The notes below the pieces were generated by a model. It did not search any database. It worked only from the letters and a program-made list of their open reading frames with translations, and was not told where the DNA came from. The position numbers were made by a program, and so were the translations under genes. Source: JBBCJT01 sp037190665 (GTDB lineage: Bacteria; Pseudomonadota; Alphaproteobacteria; Acetobacterales; Acetobacteraceae). Taken from it: a DNA stretch of 11,929 nucleotides. The stretch covers positions 1 to 11,929 of the forward strand of contig JBBCJT010000134.1 in NCBI GenBank assembly GCA_037190665.1, written 5' to 3'. This document shows positions 1 to 6,578 of this stretch, piece after piece (position 1 is the first letter of the stretch; each line of letters opens with the position of its first letter).

Positions 1-803
1 AGCCAGCGGATCGAGACGGTCTCCGGCCCGGTGACGTTGACGATGGGACAGGACGGATCGGCATGGCGCAGCGCGCGCAGCGCCCAGGCATTGGCATCGA
101 CCTGCCAGATCACGTTCGCATGCCCCATCGCGAGCGGTACCGGCACGCCTGCATGTACCCTGGCCGCGATGTCGTGCAGCACGCCGTAGCGGAGGTCGAT
201 CGCATAGTTCAGCCGCAGGCCGATGCAGTGCGTACCGCGGGTCGCGGCCGCATGCTGGAACACGCGCTCACGGCCGAGGCAGCTTGCGGCGTACTCGCCC
301 ACGGGCGCGGGGATCGCCGCTTCGTCCGGCGCCGGGCCGTCCAGGCGGGAGAGCGGCAGCACGTTGCCCGTGGAGAAGAAGGCGATCCGCGATGCCGCGT
401 ATCGTTCCGCCACCATCGCCGGCAGCAGCACGTTCATCGCCCAGGTCAGCGGCTCGTTGCCGGTGGAGCCGAACTTGCGCGCGGCCGTGAACACGACGTT
501 CGGCGCATCCGGCAGCGCAGCGAGGGCAGTGCGATCGGTCAGCTCCGCCGCGTGGCACTCGATGCCCCAGGATTCCATGCGCTCGCGCAGGCCCTTCTCG
601 CTCCAGCGCGCGACCGCGATGACGCGGCGGGCGGGATCGGCGCGCTTGGCCAGCTGGCACAGCGTCGGCCCCATCTTGCCGCCCGCGCCCAGCACCAGCA
701 GGTCGCCCGGGACGGCTGCAAGATCGACACGCAGCGCATCGTTCGGCTGCGACAGGACATCCTCGAGCGCGGCTTCGTCGGCGATCGACCCCGGCCAGTT
801 CAC
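1..803 (-). CDS. NAD-dependent epimerase/dehydratase family protein (extended SDR), 3' end cut by window edge
   Basis: The 267 visible codons run to the left edge without a stop. The protein has an N-terminal Rossmann motif GAGGKMG (residues 39-45, after the hydrophobic strand LLVL), the strand PNVVFTAAR (101-109), a TM-less hydrophobic strand ending in STGN (144-147), and a tyrosine in GEYAASCLGRE (169-179). This is the layout of extended short-chain dehydrogenases acting on sugar-like or nucleotide-linked substrates in the cytoplasm. The usual YxxxK has Cys175 where Lys is expected. No in-frame ATG precedes the Rossmann motif, so I chose the GTG at 801-803, which has GAGGGG four bases upstream. 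It begins 16 bp after the stop of the importer ATPase and is probably in the same operon, suggesting it acts on the imported compound or its product. The substrate is unknown. The family call is secure; the exact reaction is not. Confidence 0.85.
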   Translation of the reverse strand, partial: MNWPGSIADEAALEDVLSQPNDALRVDLAAVPGDLLVLGAGGKMGPTLCQLAKRADPARRVIAVARWSEKGLRERMESWGIECHAAELTDRTALAALPDAPNVVFTAARKFGSTGNEPLTWAMNVLLPAMVAERYAASRIAFFSTGNVLPLSRLDGPAPDEAAIPAPVGEYAASCLGRERVFQHAAATRGTHCIGLRLNYAIDLRYGVLHDIAARVHAGVPVPLAMGHANVIWQVDANAWALRALRHADPSCPIVNVTGPETVSIRW

Positions 804-819
804 CGCGCCCCTCGTCCTG

Positions 820-1872
820 CTAGTCGTGCACCAGCATCACCCCGTCCGGGGCGAGGGTGATCAGTACCTGCGCCCCCACTTCCCGGCGACGCAGCCGATC
901 CGGGATGACAGCGAACAGCGTGCCGACCTCGGTGTCGAGGAGGTATTCGCTGTGCGAGCCCATGTAAGTCGCGCGCGCCACGGTTCCGGGCAGCCCCGCC
1001 TCGCCATCAACGGCGAAGCGCACCGCTTCGGGGCGTATCACGATGTCCGCCCTGCCCGTCGGCAGGCCGCGATCCGGCAGGGCGAGCCGCAACGGCCCGA
1101 GCGCGACCTGCGCCTGTCCGCCGTCGCTGCGTTCGATCGCCCCCTGCACGTGGTTCGCCTCCCCCATGAAGGTCGCGACGAAGACCGAGTCCGGCTGCGT
1201 GTACAGCTCCTCCGGCGTGCCGGCCTGGGCGATGGCGGCATTGCGCATCACCACGATGCGGTCGGAGACGGCCAGCGCCTCGGACTGATCGTGGGTGACG
1301 TAGACGACGGTCAGGCCGAGCCGCTGCTGCAGTGCGCGGATCTCCTCCCGCATCGAGCGGCGCAGCCGCGTGTCGAGGTTGGACAGGGGCTCATCGAACA
1401 GCAGCACATCCGGCTTCAGCACCAGCGCGCGTGCCACTGCCACGCGCTGCTGCTGGCCACCCGACATCTCCGACGGCAGGCGCGTGCCGAAGCCCTTCAG
1501 CCCCACCGTCTCCAGCGCCGCCTCGGCCTGCGCGTGCGCCTCCTTGCGCGGCATGCCGGAGGAGACGAGGCCGTAGGCGACGTTGTCCAGCACGCTCATA
1601 TGCGGAAACAGCGCATAGGACTGGAACACCATCGACACGTTGCGCTCGCCGGCGGACAGCAGCGTGACGTCGCGCCCGCCGATCAGGATGCGCCCCTCGC
1701 TCGCCTGCTCCAGCCCGGCGATCATGCGCAGCAGCGTGGTCTTGCCGCAGCCGGACGGGCCCAGCAGCGTGACCAGCGTCCCGCCCTCGATCACCAGATC
1801 GAGCGGCAGGACGGCGCGTACCTCGCCGTAACGCTTGCCGAGACCTTCGAGCCGAACCTCCGCCCCGCTCAT
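820..1872 (-). CDS. ABC importer ATP-binding protein (FbpC/PotA-type), operon 1
   Basis: This 350-residue protein is the cytoplasmic ATPase that powers the adjacent importer. All nucleotide-binding motifs are present and intact: Walker A GPSGCGKT (38-45), Q-loop Gln84 in VFQSYALFPHM, signature MSGGQQQR (136-143), Walker B VLLFDE (156-161), D-loop SNLD (164-167) and H-loop His194 in THDQ. A C-terminal TOBE-like regulatory region follows (about 240-350, with IVIRPEAVRF). This is the CUT1/Fbp/Pot class of importers for ferric iron, polyamines, organophosphorus compounds and similar solutes. The ATG overlaps the TGA of the upstream permease gene (ATGA, 1869-1872), so the two are translationally coupled. 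It is paralogous to the ATPase at 8321-9373: same length, same motif positions, and an identical RILIGGRDVT at residues 61-70 in both. The substrate cannot be read from the ATPase. Confidence 0.96.
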   Translation of the reverse strand: MSGAEVRLEGLGKRYGEVRAVLPLDLVIEGGTLVTLLGPSGCGKTTLLRMIAGLEQASEGRILIGGRDVTLLSAGERNVSMVFQSYALFPHMSVLDNVAYGLVSSGMPRKEAHAQAEAALETVGLKGFGTRLPSEMSGGQQQRVAVARALVLKPDVLLFDEPLSNLDTRLRRSMREEIRALQQRLGLTVVYVTHDQSEALAVSDRIVVMRNAAIAQAGTPEELYTQPDSVFVATFMGEANHVQGAIERSDGGQAQVALGPLRLALPDRGLPTGRADIVIRPEAVRFAVDGEAGLPGTVARATYMGSHSEYLLDTEVGTLFAVIPDRLRRREVGAQVLITLAPDGVMLVHD

Positions 1873-4079
1873 ACGCGTCCTCCCACCGGCGCAGGTGCCG
1901 CGACCACGCCGCGCCGACCGAGGCGGCGGTTGCCGACCAGAAGCTGGATCAGCCCTGTCGCCAGCGTCATCAGCAGGATCAGCACGGCGCAGTACGCGAT
2001 GGCGAGGCCGTAATCGCCGTTGATGACGCGATTGATGATGAACACGGTCGCCATCTCATATTCCGCAGATACGAGGAAGATCACCGCGGAGACGGTCGTC
2101 ATCGCGCGGACGAAGGAATAGACCAGCGCTGTGACGATCGCCGGCTTCAGCAGCGGCAGCACCACCGTGCGCAAGGCGCGGAAGGTCGAGGCGCGCAGCG
2201 TGACCGCCGCCTCGTCCAGGCTGCGGTCGAGCTGGCTCATCGCCGCCACGCCGGACCGCACGCCGACGGGCAGGTTCCGGAACACGAAGCACGCCACGAG
2301 GATGATCGCGGTGCCGGTGATCTCCAGCGGCGGGACGTTGTAGGTGAGGATGTAGGCGACGCCGATCACCGTGCCGGGCACGGCGAAGGTCAGCATCAGC
2401 GCGAACTCCAGCGTCGTCCGCCCGGCGAAGCGCTGCCGCGACAGCACCCAGGCCGCGAGCAGGCCGAGCCCGGCCGTGATCGGTGCGGCGATCACCGCGA
2501 GCTCGATCGTGGTGAACAGCGAATGCCACGCCCCGCCGCTGAACAGCAGCGTTCCGTTCGCGGTCCATTCCAGCGCGAAGGCACGACGGAAGTGCTCCAG
2601 CGTCGGCGTCCAGTCGCGCCCCCACACACGGACGAACGCCCCGGCCAGCGCCATCACGTAGACCACCAGCGTCAGGCACGCCCAGGGGATCGCCACCGCA
2701 TAGGCGGCCCGGCGGATCGGCGCCGGCAGGGTCGGCGGCAAACCGGAATCGCCCTTGCCGGTGACCGAGACATAGGAGCGGCGGCCGACCACGCGGCGCT
2801 GCAGCACGAAGGCGAACAGGGCGATCACGAGCATCACCGCCGCCAGCACCGCGGCACGGCCGAAATCCTGCTGCGCGCCGACCACGGCGAAGAAGATCTC
2901 GGTCGACAGCACGCCGAAGGAGCCGCCGAGCACGATGGGATTGCCGAAATCCGCGAGGCTCTCGACGAAGGAGACGAGCCACGCATTCGCGAGCCCGGGC
3001 AGCATCAGCGGCAGGGTGACGGCGCCGAAGGTACGCATCCGCGTGGCCCGCAGCGTCTGTGAAGCCTCCTCCATCGTGGGCGAGATGCCCTCCACCACGC
3101 CGATCAGAACCAGAAAGGCGACCGGCGTGAAGGAGAACGCCTGCGCGAGCAGGATGCCGTTGAATCCGTAGATCCAGCGGCCGAGTTCCAGGCCGAACAC
3201 GGCTTCGACGATCTGGTTGATCACGCCCGAGCGGCCGAAGATCAGGATCAGCCCCAGGCCGATGACGAAGGGCGGCGTGATGATCGGCATCACCGTCAGC
3301 AGCCGCAGCCCGCGCTTGGCGGGGAAGCGGGTGCGCGTGACGATCAGCGCGAAGGCGAGGCCGAGCGAGGTGGTCAGCGTCGCGGTGCAGGTCGCCAGCA
3401 CCAGCGTGTTCCAGAACACGCCGCACCCGGCCGCCGAGGTCACGCAGGCGAGGCCCCAGATCTTGCGGTCCACCACCCGGTCGGCGAGAGCGGCCCAGGC
3501 GCTCAGATCGTCGCGCGGGGTGAACATCTGCATGAGCACGGTCGCGACCGGCCACGCCGTGAACAGCAGGATCGAGGCGGCGAGCACGCCGACCGCGCCC
3601 GCGACGAAGCGATCACCCTTGAAGGCGCCCCGCAGCGCGAAGCCATCGGTGACAAGCAGCAGCAGCGCCACGGCCGTCATCGCGCCGCCGAGGCCGATGC
3701 CGAACTGGCGGTCGTCCAGCGGGCCGAACAGTGCCTCCAGCCACGGCCACGACCAACCCTGCACGCCGATGGCGAGGCCCTGCACCACCAGCGCGGCAAG
3801 ACCGAACCCGCCACCCGCGAGCAGCCACAGGGCCCGCGCCGGGCGCGGCAGCATCGGCAGCGCGCCGGGCAGCGCCAGCAGCAGGCCGGCGACTATCGGC
3901 CAGAACCAGAACCGCCCATGCGCGGCGGCCTGCCACAGGGCGGACGCCGCCTCCGGGTCATGCTGGCCAAAGCCGACGATCGTCGCCAGCGACAGCCCGT
4001 CCTGCTGCATGTGCCACGGCACGACCGCCGCGCCGACAGCGGCGATCAGCCAGGCCGGCAGCGAACCGCGGAGGCGCAC
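1869..4079 (-). CDS. ABC importer permease, fused two-domain (FbpB/ThiP-type) with N-terminal membrane extension, operon 1
   Basis: This 736-residue inner-membrane protein fuses two BPD_transp_1 permease halves. Each half carries an EAA coupling loop that contacts the ATPase: EEASQTLRATRMRTFGAVTLP (337-357, split by eye) and DEAAVTLRASTFRALRTVV (622-640). Both are followed by LP/P-rich segments. The two core domains occupy about 220-430 and 520-715. The first roughly 185 residues add about five extra hydrophobic segments (near 9-21, 58-76, 84-106, 127-145, 159-183) not needed for the standard fold; the sister permease at 6579-8324 is only 581 residues. The start is GTG (4077-4079), the first start codon in this frame after the stop of the binding-protein gene, only 3 bp away and in the same frame. 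There is no clear Shine-Dalgarno, so reinitiation after the upstream gene is likely. Role as permease is secure; the function of the extension is unknown. Confidence 0.95.
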   Translation of the reverse strand: MRLRGSLPAWLIAAVGAAVVPWHMQQDGLSLATIVGFGQHDPEAASALWQAAAHGRFWFWPIVAGLLLALPGALPMLPRPARALWLLAGGGFGLAALVVQGLAIGVQGWSWPWLEALFGPLDDRQFGIGLGGAMTAVALLLLVTDGFALRGAFKGDRFVAGAVGVLAASILLFTAWPVATVLMQMFTPRDDLSAWAALADRVVDRKIWGLACVTSAAGCGVFWNTLVLATCTATLTTSLGLAFALIVTRTRFPAKRGLRLLTVMPIITPPFVIGLGLILIFGRSGVINQIVEAVFGLELGRWIYGFNGILLAQAFSFTPVAFLVLIGVVEGISPTMEEASQTLRATRMRTFGAVTLPLMLPGLANAWLVSFVESLADFGNPIVLGGSFGVLSTEIFFAVVGAQQDFGRAAVLAAVMLVIALFAFVLQRRVVGRRSYVSVTGKGDSGLPPTLPAPIRRAAYAVAIPWACLTLVVYVMALAGAFVRVWGRDWTPTLEHFRRAFALEWTANGTLLFSGGAWHSLFTTIELAVIAAPITAGLGLLAAWVLSRQRFAGRTTLEFALMLTFAVPGTVIGVAYILTYNVPPLEITGTAIILVACFVFRNLPVGVRSGVAAMSQLDRSLDEAAVTLRASTFRALRTVVLPLLKPAIVTALVYSFVRAMTTVSAVIFLVSAEYEMATVFIINRVINGDYGLAIAYCAVLILLMTLATGLIQLLVGNRRLGRRGVVAAPAPVGGRV

Positions 4080-4082
4080 GGC

Positions 4083-5111
4083 TCAGCGCGGCAGGGAGCC
4101 GATTTCCCGGTCCCAGCGGGCCAGGATGCGCTGGCGGGTGCGGCTGTCACCGAAGGCGGCGAAGTCGGACTCGATCAGCTTGATCTTCGACAGATCGGGA
4201 ATACGCGGATCGGGCTTCGCGCCGGGATGCGCGGGTACGTGCCACTGGTTGACGGTCGGGCCGATATCCATCGCCGCCGGCGTCAGGTACCAGTCATAGA
4301 AGCGCCGCGCCTGCGTCAGGTTGCGCGCGCCACGGATGATGGACATGCAGGCGACCTCGTAGGAGGTGCCTTCGCTCGGGTAGGCGATCTCGATCGGAAA
4401 GCCCGCCTGCGCCATCGAGGCGACTTCCATGTTGAAGCTGATCGCCAGCGCGGTCTCGCCACGCGCCACCGCCTGCATCGGCGCTGCGCCCGAGCGCGGG
4501 TAGGCGTTGATGTTGGCGTGGAGCTGCTTGAGGTACTCGAAGGCGCGATCCTCGTCCCAGAGCTGGACGAGGCCGGCGATGATCGTGAACGCCGTGCCCG
4601 AGGAGTTCGGGTTCGGCATCTGCACCTCGCCGCGATACTCGGGGCGCAGCAGATCGGCCCAGCTTCCGGGCGTCGGCAGGTTCTTCCGCGGCATCAGCTC
4701 CCGGTTGTAGGCGATGCCGATCGCGCCGGAGGACACGCCGACGCAGCGTTCCTTCGACATGTCGTGCACGCGCTTCGCCCAGGGATGCAGCGCGGCCATG
4801 TTGGGCGAGGTGTAGGGCTGCAGCAGGTTGCCCTCCCCCGCCGCGATATGGGTCTCGGCCGAGCCGCCGAACCAGATGTCGGTGCGCGGATTGGCGGCCT
4901 CGGCGCGGATCTGGGCCAGGATCTCGCCCGCGGACTTGCGCGCCATCGAGACCCGGATGCCGGTTTCCCGCTGGAACCCCGCCGCGATCGCCTCGCACCA
5001 GTCGGCGGCGGGTGCGCAGAGCATGTTGAGCGAACCCTGCGCCCGCGCCCCGAACGGGAGCAGACCCGTCGCCACCGCCACAACCGCCATCAGAGCGCGT
5101 GTCCGCGTCAT
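4083..5111 (-). CDS. ABC importer periplasmic substrate-binding protein (AfuA/FbpA-like), Sec-exported, operon 1
   Basis: This 342-residue protein is the soluble periplasmic receptor of importer 1 and its first gene. It has a Sec signal peptide: basic MTRTR, a hydrophobic core (6-20) and a likely cleavage after ARA (22-24). The mature part has family 1/6 binding-protein features: DIWFGGSAE (78-86), a hinge strand IGIAYNREL (131-139), the loop MPNPNSSGTAF (165-175) that in relatives lines the ligand site, and YPSEGTSYEVACMSIIRGARN (244-264, split by eye). It contains four cysteines (32, 39, 123, 255), allowing disulfides. It has no adjacent Tyr-Tyr pair as in classical ferric-binding FbpA, so iron is not supported. 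ATG 5109-5111 is preceded by GGGAGAGG (5115-5122). Relatives bind ferric ion, 2-aminoethylphosphonate, sugar phosphates or polyamines; which applies here is not determined. Confidence 0.93.
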   Translation of the reverse strand: MTRTRALMAVVAVATGLLPFGARAQGSLNMLCAPAADWCEAIAAGFQRETGIRVSMARKSAGEILAQIRAEAANPRTDIWFGGSAETHIAAGEGNLLQPYTSPNMAALHPWAKRVHDMSKERCVGVSSGAIGIAYNRELMPRKNLPTPGSWADLLRPEYRGEVQMPNPNSSGTAFTIIAGLVQLWDEDRAFEYLKQLHANINAYPRSGAAPMQAVARGETALAISFNMEVASMAQAGFPIEIAYPSEGTSYEVACMSIIRGARNLTQARRFYDWYLTPAAMDIGPTVNQWHVPAHPGAKPDPRIPDLSKIKLIESDFAAFGDSRTRQRILARWDREIGSLPR

Positions 5112-5165
5112 CCGCCTCTCCCGCCTTCGTTTGCCGTTGCCGTCCGACCGGAATCCCCTAAAACG

Positions 5166-5194
5166 GTTTCACAAAACTGTCACGTGAAGGTCAT
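5166..5194 (+). promoter_or_regulatory. Candidate PhoB box: three 7-mers at 11-bp spacing
   Basis: Three direct repeats start at 5166 (GTTTCAC), 5177 (CTGTCAC) and 5188 (AGGTCAT), exactly 11 bp apart. PhoB half-sites are known to be CTGTCAT/CTGTCAC-like 7-mers separated by about 4 A/T-rich bases, giving the same 11-bp period. The middle unit matches that consensus fully; the outer units match at 5 of 7 positions. The spacer after the first unit is AAAA, as in classical boxes, while the second spacer is GTGA. The array lies 34-62 bases upstream of the plus-strand ATG and points towards it. Regulation by phosphate limitation is inferred from sequence only, and no phoB gene is in view. Confidence 0.5.
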
Positions 5195-5216
5195 AAACGG
5201 CCGGAACGAAAAATGG

Positions 5217-5222
5217 GGGGAG
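5217..5222 (+). promoter_or_regulatory. Ribosome binding site deciding the start of the second binding protein
   Basis: GGGGAG lies six bases before ATG 5229. The same frame stays open far upstream (to about 3918) only because high-GC DNA antisense to the operon-1 genes lacks stops. This Shine-Dalgarno, together with the Tat signal peptide that begins right at 5229, fixes the true start. Confidence 0.8.
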
Positions 5223-5228
5223 ACAGAC

Positions 5229-6572
5229 ATGCGCCTGATCCGGACCACCCGCCGCCGGCTGCTGGCCGGCTCGGCCGCGCTGGGCCTGACGCCCGTGCTG
5301 GCGCGCGCGCAGGCGCTCGAACCGCGGGTGGTGATCGTCACCAGCTTCTCCCGCGAGGTGACCACGCCCTTCGTCCAGGGATTCGAGAAGGCGCACCCCG
5401 GCACCAAGGTCGAGGTGCAGAACCGCAACACGGCCGCCGCCGTGGCCTTCATCCGCGAGACCCGCTCGAACCCGCCCGACCTGTTCTGGGCCAGCGCGCC
5501 CGACGCGTTCGAGGTGCTGAAGGCCGACAAGCTGCTGGCGAAGCCGCAGATCGACCTGGCCGGCATTCCCGAGCGCATCGGCGGTCGGCCGACGAATGAC
5601 CCGGACGGCCGCTATTTCGGCTTCGCCGTGTCCGGCTACGGCATCATGTACAACACGCGCTACCTGCGCGCGAACCGCCTGCCCGAGCCCAAGGAATGGG
5701 CAGACCTGACCAAGCCGATCTACGCCGGCCATGTCGGCATCTCCGCCCCCAGCCGGTCGGGCACGACGCATCTGACGATCGAGACGATCCTGCAGGGCGA
5801 AGGCTGGGAGAAGGGCTGGGCGCAACTGCTGGAGATGGCCGGCAACTTCGCGCAGGTCTCCGACCGCAGCTTCGGCGTGCCTGATGCGGTCAATTCCGGG
5901 CAGTACGGGCTCGGCGTCGTCATCGACTTCTTCGGCCTCGCGGCGAAGGCCTCGGGCTTCCCGGTCGAATTCGTCTATCCGACGGTGACGACGCTGGTGC
6001 CCGCGAACATCGGCATGATCGAGGGCGCGCGCAATCCGAACGCCGCCCGCGCCTTCATCCAGTTCCTGCTGTCGCCCGAGGGCCAGGAGGTGCTGCTCGA
6101 TCCCAAGGTCATGCGCCTGCCGGTGCGGCGGGAGACCTATGCGAAGGCGCCCCAGGGCTTCCCGAACCCGTTCGAGAACCCCTCGCTCGGCGCACGGGTG
6201 GCGTTCGACACGGACCTCTCGGAAGGCCGGTACGAGCTGCTCAACAGCCTGTTCGACCGCATGATCACCTTCCGGCTGAAAGAGCTGACGGATGCATGGA
6301 AGGCGGTGCGCGCAGCCGAAGCGCAGCTTGCCCGGCGCGACAACGCCGAAGGGCGGCGCCTGCTCGCCGAGGCGCGGGCCAAGCTGACGCGCGTGCCGAT
6401 CACGGAGGCGCAGGCGTCCGACAAGGACATCGCGGGCGCCTTCCGGGCCACGCGGCCGGACCGGCCGGCCACCGGACGGCAGGCGCAGTTCGAGGAGGAG
6501 TGGGACCGCTTCGCGCTCGCCAGCTTCACCGAGGCGCGGCGGCTTGCCGAAGCGGCGGCAAAGGCCAGCTAG
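5229..6572 (+). CDS. ABC importer periplasmic substrate-binding protein, Tat-exported, with long C-terminal extension, operon 2
   Basis: This 447-residue receptor is the first gene of the plus-strand importer. The N-terminus is a twin-arginine signal: TRRRLLA (7-13), a weakly hydrophobic stretch (11-24) and an ARA cleavage site (25-27). This implies export in folded form by TatABC. The binding-protein fold is visible in PDLFWASAPDAFEVL (83-97), FAVSGYGIMYNTRYL (132-146), SAPSRSGTTHLTIE (172-185) and VPANIGMIEGARNP (257-270). These are the same landmarks as in the operon-1 receptor (for example NSSGTAF), so the two are distant paralogues. Typical family members are about 320-350 residues. Here residues about 340-447 form an added, charged, probably helical tail rich in Ala/Arg/Glu. 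There is no Tyr-Tyr iron motif. The ligand is unknown; iron, phosphonate, sugar phosphate or another organic anion are all family possibilities. Confidence 0.93.
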   Translation: MRLIRTTRRRLLAGSAALGLTPVLARAQALEPRVVIVTSFSREVTTPFVQGFEKAHPGTKVEVQNRNTAAAVAFIRETRSNPPDLFWASAPDAFEVLKADKLLAKPQIDLAGIPERIGGRPTNDPDGRYFGFAVSGYGIMYNTRYLRANRLPEPKEWADLTKPIYAGHVGISAPSRSGTTHLTIETILQGEGWEKGWAQLLEMAGNFAQVSDRSFGVPDAVNSGQYGLGVVIDFFGLAAKASGFPVEFVYPTVTTLVPANIGMIEGARNPNAARAFIQFLLSPEGQEVLLDPKVMRLPVRRETYAKAPQGFPNPFENPSLGARVAFDTDLSEGRYELLNSLFDRMITFRLKELTDAWKAVRAAEAQLARRDNAEGRRLLAEARAKLTRVPITEAQASDKDIAGAFRATRPDRPATGRQAQFEEEWDRFALASFTEARRLAEAAAKAS

Positions 6573-6578
6573 CGCCGC

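Larger units (their letters stand above)
5112..5228. promoter_or_regulatory. Divergent intergenic promoter region between the two importer operons
   Basis: This 117-bp gap is the only long non-coding stretch around the importers and must hold both operon promoters. It contains the Pho-box-like repeats listed separately, a palindromic CACGTG (5181-5186) inside them, and an A-rich run (5209-5213) before the plus-strand Shine-Dalgarno. On the minus strand GTGACA (5178-5183) followed 17 bases later by TAGGGG is a possible but poor -35/-10 pair for operon 1. I see no convincing -10 for operon 2, which fits an activator-dependent promoter but does not prove one. No small gene is visible here. Confidence 0.6.

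Noticed and set aside
223..2013. Long plus-strand open frame (596 codons) across the SDR and ATPase genes
   Set aside because: It lies antisense to two genes with clear motifs, is Arg/Ala/Gln/His-rich with no domain, and is the expected stop-poor shadow of high-GC coding sequence.
820..5111. Naming operon 1 fbpABC (ferric iron transport)
   Set aside because: The overall family fits, but the receptor lacks the adjacent tyrosines of ferric-binding FbpA and no Fur-like site was seen. An iron call would be over-annotation.
3918..5228. Upstream extension of the operon-2 receptor frame
   Set aside because: The extension is antisense to the operon-1 receptor and permease. The Tat signal and Shine-Dalgarno place the start at 5229.
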